Origin: Candolleomyces eurysporus
Taxonomy: Eukaryota > Basidiomycota > Agaricomycetes > Agaricales > Psathyrellaceae
DNA length: 64,000 bases
Direction of reading: 5' to 3'
Assembly (NCBI GenBank): GCA_027579435.1
Contig: JANBPK010001070.1
Coordinates: 1-64,000, forward strand
Positions 44,882 to 57,252 of the stretch are shown piece after piece. The number at the start of each line of letters is the position of its first letter. Within the stretch, counting starts at the first letter, position 1. The notes beneath the pieces were generated by a model. That model did no database searches. It worked only from the letters and a program-made list of their open reading frames with translations, and had not been told where the DNA came from. The translations under genes were made by a program, and so were the position numbers.

Positions 44882-46068
44882 TCATTGGAAAGGTCCAATC
44901 ATGGCAGCGTGAGATGGGGGTTCGTCAGCATCGCCATCGAGCAACGTTTTCTCGCTACTGTCAGTGGAGGCTTGGACGTGTGAAGGGCTCTCTAATGCCA
45001 TGGGTCCTGGGCTGGCGCCAACTGACGAGATATCCTGATCGGACCGAGACGTTTCGATAAGGTCACGAACATATTCTTGAACAAGCACACCTAAAGGGGA
45101 GTGGTGAGCTATCGTCGCCTCCCAAGNAAAAATCTTCAGACCTACCAAGCGCTACCAGAGCAGAACCATCAAGGACTCTGTACATGTCGCGGTGCTGAAC
45201 CGACCTTTTGGGTCTTCCAGGCCCTCTCAGACGGCTTCGTTTTTTTCCAGCAACGGAGGTATCACCAGGGGCGCTACTTTCGTCACTTGCATTACCGGTC
45301 TCCTCTCCTGAATCATCCTCTCCAGGCGACTCCGACTTGCAAGGCTCGGCCTTCGCCTTGAACTCTCGTGTCCTCTTTCGTTTTTGGCGATACTCTTTTG
45401 AAGAGTTAAGAAGGAAGCCATTCTCGCTATAATGTTGGGCAGCGAAGTGGTGAATGGTCTTCAGAAATTCCTAAGGAGCATTGTGGGATGGGGTTGGTCA
45501 ATAAAATCCAGATAAGACCGATTAAGGCAGCACTTACCGGTGTAGGAGCTGAAATTTGATTTGAAGACGAAGCCCTAATTTCGAGCCCATCGTCTACACG
45601 CTGCATAAAACTTTGGTCCTCCTTGAACTTCTTCCGTTTCGATGGTCTCCTGTCTGGCATCCGTTCTTTGCCCTTCCTGGAAGGACGGACTAGCTGATCT
45701 TCGAGTTCATCCTCTTCACTGACAAGATCTTCGTCCTTGCCCTTATCTAGGCCATCATTTTCTTCCTCATCCTGCTCTTCCTCAGTCTTCCTCCTCTTCC
45801 TCGGGACAAACCTGGAAACCTCTGAAGGCCCTCCAGAATCCGCCGCGATCCAATTTCCTTGAGAGTCCTTGACTGCTGGTGGAGCCCAATACCTGTTCGT
45901 TCGTGGATGCTTGGTGGTATTCTGGTCTATTCGTCTGCCATCTGGACGAACTCGAAGACCCGTCACGTCGTATACGGTGGTCTTGCGTTGAGATGCCATT
46001 GGAGTCTGAAAAGGAAAGAAAGAGGACGATGATTCCGCCAAGGGCGTATTCAGCCAATCGGCAGACAT
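44882..46068 (-). CDS. Unrecognised probable nuclear protein, acidic/basic low complexity with AT-hook-like motif
   Basis: I do not recognise the family. Three exons (46068-45538, 45470-45146, 45090-44882) join without phase conflict to 354 residues. The order is: TVYDVTGLRVRPDGRRID and NRYWAPPAVKD near the N-terminus, an acidic run (EEEQDEEENDG), basic nuclear-localisation-like clusters (RKRRK, KRKKFK), a structured-looking FLKTIHHFAAQHYSENGFLL, NSSKEYRQKRKRTREFKAK, then RLRGPGRPKRSVQ, which resembles an AT-hook (GRP core with flanking basics). MYRVLDGSALVALGVLVQEY follows. The middle and C-terminal segments look conserved rather than random, which suggests a chromatin or transcription role; this is inference. 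The N at 45127 lies inside an intron. Confidence 0.68.
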
Positions 46069-47901
46069 GGCTCCCGTTTTGGTGTTCTTATCCAAATGCG
46101 GATGCCAAGTTCGGCTTCGAATTCTGCGTCAGGCACACCAAACGCCACATTCATTGAGTTTGGAGTTTGCGAGTTTGCGAGTCGGTGTCCGAACAATGGA
46201 CTAGGATTTTTATCTAGTGTTTTTGAGCTGAGAAAGAGGGGGCGAGCTGGGCGTGCGCATGTGTAATTAGCGCCGTTGCTAGACGCGACCTACTGCCGCC
46301 ATTACAATGATTGCCAAACTGATCAGGACAGCACGGAGTCGGTGGGGAATTATTGCTTTACCTCCTCCCATGACGCCAATGATAACAGCATCTGCTTCTT
46401 TTCCAATCTTCACGCCATTTTTGAAAGAAATATGGGGCGCTTTTAGTGATGAAACCATTTCTCAAGGTCTGGGCTTCACCCTTATTGTTTGTTGAGAGAG
46501 TGAGCCATGGTCTCCGAATCAGCCCCTGCACGGAGGCGGCTAATAGGTCTCTGAGTGGGTAAGGCGGTATAATTCTTGCGACCGGTTCCTTACCGTCATT
46601 TGGGAACGCAGGTGCATAGTCATAGCAATATACTGGGGATTTCCAAACCTTCTGGCCATTTAGCTTCGGATCTATTCTCCAGTGAGCAATTGGGATCGGG
46701 CAATTCGTACTAAAAAGTGTGTCTCTGCCAGGAGAGACATTCGATACTAAGAGATTTGGAGATGTGTGCAGTGAAGATGATTACGGTGAGTTTTCGAAAG
46801 TACAATTTCTCCCGACGCTGCTTGATGGGCTCAGTTGTAACAGCCGCGCAAAGACCATATTAAACTCTACGACACATGACTTCTCCTAGTAATAGTTGGA
46901 ACCTAACCGTGGCTTCGCGAACCAGCTGTTGGGGTTGAATTACGCTCCCCATCGAATATTCGGGTGCGCCGGCATGCAATCCAGACCAGCCGAGGGAAAT
47001 CGCGCTATTAGAAGGACCATCCCCATGCATGCAACTGATTCCTCAGACCCTTTGAGCTGGTGAAGAGGGTGCTATCACAGTGACTATGGAGAGAGTATGA
47101 CGCCGACCCCGTTCTCGCCGGGTCACCAATCTTCCAAACCATGGTGTCGGGCTTCCACGAGGCCCGGGGGTTTTCTTACGGAAAGGGTACCTATCACACA
47201 CATAGAACGCTTGAAGAACGCAGACGAGATTTTCACTACGTATCGTCCCGTAAATGCAACCGTGTCAACAGATCCGGTCCTGATGTTTTTAATTTAATGC
47301 CTATAGGCGAGGGTTGATGCCGTTGCGTGGGGAAGCGAGTACTCCCCTCGAACACGAGGTATGTCTGTGAATTTCACCCACCCGTTTCCTCAGTGGTCTA
47401 GAGCAGATTGTGCATATCTACCCCTGAGCTTAGATCGCAAACGCAACACTTTCTCTCATAGTAGGCGCTAATCTCATGCGAAATGTTTGCCGGGTATATC
47501 GAATCGAGGTGGAGTACCTCAGTTCTCTTCCGTAAAAATTTCTATACACCGCTCAGTTTACCCCATTTCATGTCCGTTTGTCTCCTGATAGCTCCTGACT
47601 TTTTAGTTCATGCATTCCCAACCCAACCTGGCGCTGTTTGCCCCGGAGTTTTATCGGATTTTCAAATGCGCTTGCCTGGGCTGTCCTACGGCTGTTGATA
47701 CATCCTGTAGATCGCTCCTTTGTCTGTAATCATACCCTGTAGCACCTTTTCTCTTCGCCTGCCTGACTCGGGCCACAAAGCCTGGCATGTGGCAATCAAT
47801 AGACCACTTTCTAATTTCGGTTGCTGATCGATTGATCGATGAGCGTGGGAACAAATTGACCGACCTCTGAACCGCTTGTTTCTTCTGCTCTTGTACAAAA
47901 A
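46069..47901. other. Divergent intergenic region
   Basis: About 1.8 kb between two head-to-head genes. No ORF above 72 codons on the plus strand and none with similarity that I recognise. Promoters of both neighbours are expected. No TATA box at a convincing distance and no RNA gene was seen. Confidence 0.45.
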
Positions 47902-50759
47902 ATGTCGACAACCACCGTTGCTCTGATCGAAAAAGCTCTTGTCTTAGGCAGATGGAGCTCTCAAATATCTGATGCATCAAATCCGGTTGTCGAAATCGCA
48001 AAGCAGGTCGTCGACGGCGATTTCCGGGCTGTCTTGACCAGCTTGTTCGCGCGCAAATTGTTTCGTCCATCGGCCGCCGATTTCGACAGAGGTTTGGGTG
48101 AAATCTTCGCCTTTTCAAGCCCTTTGGACGAGAGTCCCGCGTACGACGAATTGTGCAGGTTATGTATAGCTATCGCATGCCTTCACACATTCGTGCAGGC
48201 CAACTGGACGGGGCCTGACCTGAACATTACGCCCTTGGAAGTTTTGTCTTCAGAAACACCGGGAGCGGCCACGGAACAGACTCTGAATGGGAAAGCCATC
48301 CTGGAACTTGCTACGGGCGGTGAACCAGCCTATCACCTTGCAAAACACCCTGCATTCCTCCGCTTTGCCCAGCTTATCCTGGAGAGTTCATTCACACACG
48401 TCCGGACCCACGTTTGGTGGAAATTACGCACGACTCAGCTTCATCAACGAACCCTGGACGAGCCCGTAGCGCACGTACTTGCTTACGAGGATCAGTTGGA
48501 TTCTCTAGCATCTTTCGTTGCCAACGATTCCCATCTTTACGGACGGTTGCTTTTGGAAAGGGGACTTCTTCACCATCTATTTTCTCAGGACAAGGTCGCT
48601 GCGGAGTATTTCGTCAAGGCGGCTAGGTCCACGGGGATGGAATACGAGCTGACTGGGGCCCTTGGGAAGCGGACGAAGTTTCAGGTGAAGGACCTCAGTC
48701 AGCTCGTCCTGCTGGCCGAGAGCCATCTGGAAGAGGAACCGGAGGAAATCCAGGGAAACGAGGCGTCTCCCGCTCACGAGACCGCGACGTCCTCCGACAG
48801 CGGACAGGATGGTACGATCGATGGGAACACGAAGATGCCAGAGACCCTCGCTCTCAATGACGATACGCTCTTGGAGCAAACCGAGTTCACGTCTTCACGC
48901 CCAAAGGATTCCACCAACCCGCGACTTGGCCATATCGATCCATCCGACCAGCCGGCTCTCCACCCACTCGACCAATGCATCCTTCTTTCCCTTTGCCTCA
49001 ATGTGAAAAATTCCATGCCGGCTCACGGACTCACCAACGAGCAAATGTCCCCGTACGTCTCCCGCGTGATTTCTCATCCTCGAAACTGGTCGGTGCATAC
49101 GATGGCGTTGCTACTCCGGTCGCGATTGGAATCACAACGGACGCGAACTGTGGAGCGATCGACTTTCCAGCTTCAAGCCCTTATCGACCAAATGCCCACC
49201 GCCGACTCAACCCTTCAAGAACGTCTCGCACACTTCCACTCTATACCCCTTCCCAGTAAATGGGAAATGGAAAAGGAACTGGCTCTGCGTTACATGAGCC
49301 TCGGGGTCGTCAAATCGGGGCTCGAGATCTTCGAGCGCTTGGAGATGTGGGAGGACGTGGTACAATGCTACAATTCTCTGAATCGCGCAGACAAGGGCGT
49401 GTCGATTGTACGGGATCTCTTGGAAGGAAGAAAGGAAGAAGCGGACGCCGTGCTGACGCGTGGAAAGGCGGGGACTGCCCATCGCAAAGAACTGCAGGAT
49501 ACTACCCGCGAAGCCAAACTGTGGTGCCTTCTGGGCGACCTGGAACCTGAGAATGCGGAAGAGCATTATCAGAAGGCCTGGTCCGTATCGAAGGAATCGT
49601 CGGGTCGTGCGATGCGGTCACTCGGTGGATACTACTTCGCCCGAGAAAAATACCCTCAAGCTGTAGCATCCCTGAAAAAAGCGGTCGCGATACACCCCTT
49701 ACAGTCCAGGCCCTGGTTCATTTTAGGCTGCGCGTCTATGCGTTTGGAGGACTGGGAGACGGCCAGGGACGCGTTTGGCCGGTGCGTGGCAATCGACGAA
49801 GAAGATGGTGAGAGTTGGAGCAACCTTGCGAGCATGTATCTCCGGTTGGATGAAGGGACGACGAAAGATAACGTGGACGAGGATGACAGGCGCGAGACCC
49901 AGGTACGTTTTTCGTTCCTAAAACCCCCTCCCCAGATGTGCTTTAGAGGGTCCGGCTGACGATGATGACGATTTCGCATTTGAATGATGATGTGACCTCC
50001 GGGAAAATCCATCAGCTGCAAAATGAGGATCAGAAAACAGGATCTGTTCCGTTCTCGAACAAATTACGTGCGTTCCGTGCCCTCAAGCAAGGTCTACGGT
50101 ACGGTTACGAAAACTGGCGCATGTGGTACAATTATATGATCGTGGCAATGGACGTTGGAGAGCTGTTTGAAGCGGCGCGGGCTTTGGGTCGCGTGGTGGA
50201 GATGACGGCAGAGAAAGTGGGAGCCAATGCGGTCGATGAAGACGTACTTGAGCGTTTGGTAGATGCTGTAACCCGGGCGTCTGCCAACCCCGAAGAAGCT
50301 CAGAAGGAAGGTGGAGACCAGTACGACGTTTCGAACCCTAACGAAGGCCACGGGTTATACAAAATAGTGCTCGACCTTTTCGAACGTACCCTGCTCCCAC
50401 GCGTTTCGTCGCCCCGAATCTTCAGAGCCTACGGTCGTCTGCTAAAATGGCAATCTAGGTGGGAGGAGGCGCTCAAGGCTTATCTTGATGGTTATCGCTG
50501 TAGCGCCGCTGGTACGATGGAGAAAGGGGAGACAAGTGTGGAAAAGTGGAGAGGTGCTGTCTCGGAGGTCGAGGACATCGTGGACATTTTGCAAAACTTT
50601 GGTCCTCGTGTCGAGGGGTTCAACAAATACAAATGGCGCTCACAGGCTCGAAGCATTCTCCGGACATTCATCGCACGAACCAAAGATTTCGAAGACGAAC
50701 CTGAATGGGAGCGGTTGATGGCGCTCCAGGAAGACTTGAAAAAGGCGGACGAGGACTGA
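47902..50759 (+). CDS. EMW1: Tetratricopeptide-repeat protein TTC27/EMW1
   Basis: EMW1 is an essential yeast TPR protein linked to cell-wall integrity; animal TTC27 is its counterpart. Two exons (47902-49902 and 50016-50759) give 914 residues, close to the yeast length. Family segments include VEIAKQVVDGDFRAVLTSLF, HPAFLRFAQLILESSFTHVR then THVWWKLRTTQLHQRTLDE, ERLAHFHSIPLPSKWEMEKE, a TPR run from about residue 450 (ALRYMSLGVVKSGLEIFERL, GGYYFAREKYPQAVASLKKA, SWSNLASMYLRL), and after the intron LRAFRALKQGLRYGYENWRM then WYNYMIVAMDVGE. The intron acceptor at 50014-50015 was chosen because it alone keeps frame to LRAFRALKQG and avoids stops. The region around residues 290-330 is Ser/Glu/Thr-rich and variable. 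Confidence 0.92.
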
Positions 50760-51420
50760 CGGTTAGTTAGGTTAGATTAGTTGGAGTATATTTAGCTACG
50801 TATATGGAACGAGAAGTGGGTTGGGTAAACGGATTCCGAGGTTCCATGTAATTGAGTCCACAGCGATGGAGTAAACGGCAACTTTGTATCTGGGGTTGCC
50901 GCGGAGTTATCACTTCGTGTTTAACAGCATTGAACTTCTGTTGTTTACTTGGAAACTAGCGCTTTCGATTGATTGAGTTCAAGGGGTTTTAGGAACGACG
51001 ATGTGAAAAACAGTACAGAAATAAGAATAGAAGAACCGAGATGAATGGTCCGAGTCTGGATACAGGAAGCGAAAATGGGTAAATGCTGTAGCTGACTGAT
51101 AATACACGTGTTGTTGGGGGCGTTAAGGGACGTGACTGAACAACAATTACTGTCGATACATACGAGGGAGGCGCGGCGGCGATGATGAGGTAAATAGTGA
51201 GAGAGATCATGCATGAAAAAGGGAAAAAGAAACAGAAGAGAGAAAGTGTTAATAGCGTGGTGACAGACGTAACGATACAGTGAGAAATGGGGCGGGTCGC
51301 TGAAAAGTAGCATCATCATGATTGTTGGAGCAAGTCGAGTCTAGAGCGCCATGAGCCAGGGAGATATACCCTTACAGAATTCGGTAGATATCATCTGATC
51401 ATCCAAGGACGACCAAAAGA
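50760..51420. other. Convergent intergenic
   Basis: About 660 bp between the tail ends of EMW1 and the DUF6593-like gene. No gene seen. Confidence 0.4.
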
Positions 51421-52349
51421 CTACCACCCGAGTGATTGGGCCATTCGATTGAGCGTCAATGAGGTTAGGATTTCCGTAACCATTGGTAGGCATGAGGGCC
51501 GGAGCGTTAACCGGGCAAAGGCCTCCTCCCTTGCAGGGGTAATCTCCCAGACAGCTATCACGTTCCGCCCGTCATAGCACTAAGATGAAATCAACGAGGC
51601 GAAGACGATGGAATGAGGACGATATTTATGTTATTATCAAAAATAATCACTCACCTCCATCTTGTACTTGCTGATAAGTTTCCATTTGAAGTCCTTCCCA
51701 TTCTGGCATCTGAAGTATCGGGACCTTAAGGCGAAGGAAGATGTCGTCAGCCCTTGAATGACATGACTCGGAAACGGAGACGAGGAGACATTGATGGGGA
51801 GCTCAGCAAGTGAGCGAGTGCAGAAGGAGATACGCACGAGCTAGTTTCCTTCTTCCCAGGCCGTAGGAAGAAATTCATTGGTATGCGGATTTGGTTGTTG
51901 CCGTAGACGATGAATCCTGGGCGGTCTTCAGCGCCGAAGTAGAAATAGGAATTTTCGGGTCCCATAATCGACGAGTGTTCTTTTGACCATGGCTCTTCTC
52001 TTGAGAGGCGGATAATCGTGTTGGGGTCCTCGCGCGAAGCCTGGGTGAAGCAGCGGGCAGCGAGGGGAAGCGTCGGTATCCATTACGTTGAGCAAGTGTC
52101 CAGAAACCGTTCAATGAGTGAATATACCTCTTTGCTGTGAGGCATAAATGGTCAGCACAAGTGTGGCGGCGATGATGATGATGGAGACGACGGATTGAAT
52201 GGAAATAAAAATGGCGACAAGAATACGGTCCCAAGAAACGTAGTGACTCACATCGTAAACGCCTCCAAACCCTGCAGATCCTGATACCTATGCTTGAAGG
52301 GGTCATCGCCGAACTGGAGCAAGGTATAGCCCGTAGAGGAAGAGCTCAT
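51421..52349 (-). CDS. DUF6593-like basidiomycete protein
   Basis: Function unknown. The fold resembles fungal DUF6593 proteins by recollection, not by search. Exons 52349-52252, a 7-nt exon at 52134-52128, then 52040-51838, 51724-51655 and 51579-51421 sum to 178 residues. Family-like segments: YTLLQFGDDPFKHRYQDLQG, REDPNTIIRLSREEPWS, SSIMGPENSYFYFG, a YxxRC-containing strand RYFRCQNGKDFKWKL, CYDGRNVIAVWEI, and the closing MVTEILTSLTLNRMAQSLGW. The 7-nt exon is required to keep frame between exon 1 (phase 2) and the ASRED exon (phase 0); it has AG before and GT after. The protein is likely cytosolic; no signal peptide or membrane segment. Confidence 0.75.
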
Positions 52350-53114
52350 GATGGACTTTGAGGATNAAAAAAGACTCGTCGTCAGGGTAAGGAAATTCAG
52401 TTGCATAATGATCTCTCTTATAAGCTATTCACCGGCAGCATCACCTCTTTTTCTGGGAGATCTCTGGGAGAGACGTAGGGACATCCGGGGCGAGCCATGA
52501 ATCACAGCCACACTGTCAAACTCAGCCACGTGGGATCGCACGCGATGCCATCTCCTTGGGGCCATGCGACACGTGGCGGCCCTTTCCGCGATCTAATCTC
52601 TGTAAAATCGGAATCTGAGGATGGGTCAGGTTTTCCCGAACCATGTTCCCGGCGCCTTGGGCCGTCCTTGCCTCAGCCTTTCCGTGTCTTCTTCTCGACA
52701 ACCTGAAACTTGCGTAAAGGTAGGACTATGTACCTGTCCTCACAAAACCTTAGATCAGAACACGATTTGGGTAATCACCATTTTCCCTGGGCTCTTCAGG
52801 CGATATCAATTTAGATGGAAGGGACGACGCTGTCTATTCCTAATATTGATCCGGATTGGCTTGGAAAAACAGACCAACGCTCTGGACTCTGCGTCCGCGG
52901 TCAACCGTGGTCGATGATCTTCCCCAGTTCGGGCAGGAGGTCGCAAAGGTCTAGCCGAAAAGAAATGGTAGAAAGGGGTTGGTCTGAGTTTTCGGTCAGT
53001 GGCCGGTAAAACCACAGCACTCAATAACAATAAAGGGCGATCACTGAAGATATCTAAACGGGGCTGGTGGTACATGAAATACAGATAGTTGATAGCAGTG
53101 GAGAGATTGGACTT
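52350..53114. other. Intergenic
   Basis: About 765 bp between two minus-strand genes, holding the 3' UTR of EMC6 and the promoter of the DUF6593-like gene. An N precedes an A run at 52366. No gene seen. Confidence 0.4.
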
Positions 53115-53583
53115 TTAATCGTACACTGCAAGCATAGGTGCCGAGTGAGCCAACCGAACGTTCCGGGCGGTAAGAGGGGGAATGGAGCCTCATACCATGT
53201 ACAATTGCTGCAGGGAGGATAAGGAGAACAGTCAATATTCTGGTCAATTAAACGACGGGCTTGGATGACTACAAACCATAGAATAGGGTCCAAACTAGCA
53301 CGAAGGTGAATGCGTTATCTTGGCCGGGATTTATGAGTTCAGGAAGGCCACCATGAATGTATTTCGAGGGTTTGCCGCGACAATTAATGAAGTAGATGCA
53401 AGCAGAGGTGAGGAGTGTTGAAAGGAGGAACAGGACGAAGCCAGACCAGTTCTCGAGGCCAAGGATTCCAGCAGCTGCGCCAGCGAAACAGGCAGAAATG
53501 AACTTGACGTTCATCAAGGAGCTATTGGCGATAACATTAGGAGGATATATCAACTGGGCTGTGGCCTCCGCCGTCGTCGACAT
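53115..53583 (-). CDS. EMC6: ER membrane protein complex subunit 6 (EMC6)
   Basis: EMC6 is a small core subunit of the EMC insertase, which places transmembrane helices into the ER membrane. Three exons (53583-53277, 53207-53196, 53125-53115) give 109 residues, the normal length for the family. Motifs: ANSSLMNVKFISACFAGAAA, GILGLENWSGFVLFLLSTLL, NPGQDNAFTFVLVWTLFY, and the tail AIVHVYD. Three hydrophobic segments are visible. Exon 2 is only 12 nt, and the last exon carries just 11 coding bases. Both joins restore the family's IVHVYD ending exactly, so the model is convincing despite the tiny exons. Confidence 0.95.
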
Positions 53584-54336
53584 GGTGGTTCAGCGTAAAG
53601 GTGGTCGGCAGTGACGTTGTCATCACCAACACACGTGATGTCCCGCTAAGGCTGCCGGAAATAATTCTCTCAAAATTTAAGCTTCATGTCCTTGGGTCGA
53701 TATGGAGGCACGTTCTTCAATGTAATGGGGAACTCGGGCTGGTGTTACCATGTAACTAGACTAATTATTACCTTACCGGTTTTTGGCATCGCATGCAATG
53801 CACCCGCGCAAACAGCGAGGCAAAGGGTTGATGTAGCTCTATTGAGTCTAATGATCCGTAGGATGTACGACATTACACTATGCGTCTATTCCTTCTATTC
53901 CGTCTTCTGTGATAATAATACGAATTCTTTTAGTGGTGGTGCAATCTTGTGATGGTTCCCGCCGCTCGCTAAGCATTTCCCGCCACAGGCTGCAAAATGA
54001 TCATGACTCGAGCGATCGTTCGGCCGATGGTGATTTATATAGCTGGAAGNAAAAAAACCTCTGTGTTTTCCCAATCTACCTCCTTCTTCATCCTTGGTCT
54101 AGCCCAAGCACTGCAACCTGGGCCGCTTTTCTTCTTTCCGGACTCGGAGACTCATAGAGTTCGAGATAAGGATCACGTGAAAAGCCTATTTTGATCTTTC
54201 TCCAAGGGACATTAGCCACGAAAGGGCGTTAGCAGGTTCGTTGCCGCCCGTCTCTATGTTATCGAAGCGACCATCCAGCTCAAATGGCAGCAATTCTCCA
54301 TCTAGGTCCTTAATATCCAAGTTTCCGAGGTACACA
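53584..54336. other. Divergent promoter region of EMC6 and HOM2
   Basis: About 750 bp; an N before an A run at 54050. No gene, RNA or clear site seen. Confidence 0.4.
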
Positions 54337-55501
54337 ATGGAAGAAGGACGCAAAATCAACGTTGGAATCCTGGGTGCAACGGGCACGGTGGGCCAGAGAT
54401 TCATTACTCTGTTATCTGTCCACCCATGGTTCGTTATCCATGCCTTGGGGGCATCGCCAAGATCTGCGGGCAAGCCATACGCAAGCGCTGTGAACTGGAA
54501 ACAGGCCACACCAATCCCCAGTGCCGTTAAAACCGTGGTCGTACGAGAGTGCAAACCGGAGCACTTTGCTGATTGCGCTATTATCTTCTCGGGGCTCGAT
54601 GCAGATGCCGCTGGAGACATCGGTGAGTTTCTCAGGCATTTCTGCCAATTTGCATCGTATTGATATCTTATTACCAGAGGCTGCATTCAGGGGTGCCGAG
54701 TTGGCAGTATTTTCGAACGCAAAGAATTACAGGAGAGATCCCAACGTCCCGTTGATCGTGCCCCTTGTCAATCCCGGGCATCTATCCATCATTCCCCAGC
54801 AACAAGCCCTCCACTCGCCTCCACTGTCAAAAGGGTTCATCGTCACCAATGCCAACTGCTCGACGACGGGCATCGTCATCCCCCTTGCCGCCCTGGAAAA
54901 GGCCTTCGGACCCCTCGAACTCCTCCTAGTCACCACCATGCAGGCGATTTCGGGTGCCGGCTACCCGGGAGTCGCCAGCCTCGACATTATGGACAACATC
55001 GTACCCCACATCGGTGGCGAAGAGGAAAAGATAGAATGGGAAACCCTCAAAATCCTTGGCGGAGTCCAGGAAGACGATCAAGGCGCCAAATCATTCGACA
55101 TGCACGCCAACCACCCTCTCCGCGTCTCTGCAGCGTGCAATCGCGTTCCCGTTATCGACGGACACACCGAGTGTGTTTCGGTGCGATTCGCGAGACGGCC
55201 CCCGCCGAGCCCTCAACAGGTTCGGGAGGCCCTTGCCGCGTTTACTCCCGATGCTAAAGCTTTGGGGTGCCCGTCGGCTCCGAGACACACCATAACCGTA
55301 CACGAGGAGCCTGACCGTCCACAACCAAGACTGGACAGGTACTACCAGGATGGGGCAGGTGTTTCTGTTGGTCGTGTGAGGCAGTGCCCGGTGCTGGATA
55401 TCAAGTTTGTTGTGCTCTCGAATAACGTGTCCATTGGGGCGGCTACGAGCAGCATCATTAATGCTGAGCTTGCCGTCCTCAAGGGTGTCGTCGCCGCGTA
55501 G
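54337..55501 (+). CDS. HOM2: Aspartate-semialdehyde dehydrogenase
   Basis: Converts aspartyl phosphate to aspartate semialdehyde with NADPH, the second step toward homoserine, threonine and methionine; cytosolic. Two exons (54337-54622, 54678-55501) give 369 residues (yeast Hom2: 365). The NADP-binding loop is VGILGATGTVGQRF. The active-site cysteine lies in FIVTNANCSTTGIVIP. The QAISGAGYPGV segment, and NHPLRV with the later DGHTECVSVRF carrying the basic and histidine catalytic residues, are all present. The gene has one 55-bp intron. The fungal pathway is absent from animals, which makes it a known antifungal target class. Nothing odd. Confidence 0.96.
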
Positions 55502-55828
55502 TCGCTAGCTTCCCGAGTCGGACTGCTTGGATATCTTTTTGTTTACATTATTTTGGGGACGAAAGGGGGAATTATAAACAAAGTGTATGACTATTCTAAC
55601 ACCTGATAAGCCTAGGCCTTGAGAGGCACTTTGGAAAGAGACGCGCTGATAAGATTCGATTGGCCAATGATCAATATTCCAATACCCCATTTATCGCTCA
55701 ACACTCCTTGTTCTCCACCACTACAGGCTCATACCGAGGAGCCTTCACTCTTCCCACAGGTCTATACCACATTGCAAATCTGACCTGGGCTTGAGAAAAC
55801 GCGCACGAAACCCACTCTGTTGCCGGTC
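55502..55828. other. Short intergenic, HOM2 to RRP43
   Basis: About 330 bp; HOM2 3' UTR and RRP43 promoter expected. Nothing else seen. Confidence 0.4.
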
Positions 55829-57252
55829 ATGGCTACCTCAGCGCCAGGATCATCTCCGGAAGAAAAAGAGGCTCTTCAAGCCTCCATCTTTCAACGGCTG
55901 CACCCTCGCGCATACCTAGAACGTTTCCTAGCAGAAGGGTATCGACCTGATGGACGCGCTCTAGATGGTTGGAGAGACGTTTCGGTGAACGTAGGTGCGT
56001 CTGCCCCGGTCATCCAGATGCTGAGATGAAAATGCTGATACTACTACTCTTTATGAAGGCTCAATATCGACAGCTGACGGCTCAGCACTCGTTAGAGTCG
56101 GAAACACAACCGTTGTATGTGGAGTCAAGGCCGAAATTGCTGAACCTGAGCTTGATGCGGGTACCAAAGGATTTTTAGGCGAGTATTCCACCTCCAGTAC
56201 TCCCTAAGGCGGGCGAGTCGAATAAGAATCTTTAACCTCGAAAGTACTTCCTCTACCATTCTCCCGCCCTATTCCTCTTCCTGTTCTTGTATGTACTTCG
56301 CCGGCTGACCTGTTTACGTTTACGCAGTACCCAATCTCGATCTCCCAGCAATGTGTTCTCCAAAGTTCAAACCCGGACCACCGACCGAGGATGCTCAAGT
56401 TCTCTCGGACCGATTGAACGAAGCTCTTATCACGTTCGTCTGCTCATTCATCTTCTCTTTCTGCTTTCAATTTCCGTCTTCATCCTCTTTTCACCCTCAT
56501 TCCTTCCCTCTCGTCTCCTGCTTTACCTCTTTAAACTGCACGTGAACTTACGACTCACACCGGCACCACTCTGCGTATCTAGATCTGGAATTCTCCCTCT
56601 CGAATCCCTCTGCATCCACCCGAACAAATCAGCCTGGGTCCTTTACGTCGACGCGACGTGCATAAACTATGACGGGAACGCATTTGACGCCACGCTCATT
56701 GCAATGGTGTCTGCTCTCAAAAACAGTGCGTTCGATTCTTTCTTTTTTTTCCCAGCAAGCGTATCATTTCGGAAATCCTCACCAACTCCGATTAACTCTA
56801 CTAGCACGCCTCCCTAAAGCCACATACGACGAACTTTCAGGTCGGACGATATGCTCCAGGAAAACGCTTGCACCACTAGAGCTCAAACGGCTTCCGTTAT
56901 CCATGTCGTTTGGGATTTTCGATTCGTACGTGTTCCTCGTTCTCTTCTTCCTCCCCTCCTTCTCTCTAGAATCTCTTGCTCGCTTGCTCTTCTTCATGCA
57001 TTTCGCCTCTTCTGGCTCATGCTGATCAAACCTCGACACTCGCAAAACAGAAGTAAGATTCTCTCCGACCCAACAGCGTTCGAAGAACCCCTCCTCGACA
57101 CGACCCTCTCTATCGTCATCGAACACCAAAAGGGGGACCTTATCTCCGTATCTCAGCTCGGCCTTGGAAGTGCCACATCCGATGCTCTTTCCAGTTGTAT
57201 ATCACAAGCCAAAAAACAGCTGACTTTGCTGTCCAATACAATATACAGATAA
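55829..57252 (+). CDS. RRP43: Exosome RNase PH-like subunit RRP43 (EXOSC8)
   Basis: RRP43 is a catalytically inactive RNase PH-type ring subunit of the RNA exosome, which processes and degrades RNA in nucleus and cytoplasm. Six exons (55829-55994, 56059-56178, 56328-56433, 56583-56725, 56805-56925, 57051-57252) give 285 residues. Motifs: [79 protein letters not shown], then [19 protein letters not shown], and [17 protein letters not shown]. Intron 2 (56179-56327) begins with GC; the frame across it only closes with this donor. ATG 55829 gives the family-type N-terminus. Neighbouring SMC5 is convergent. Confidence 0.93.
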
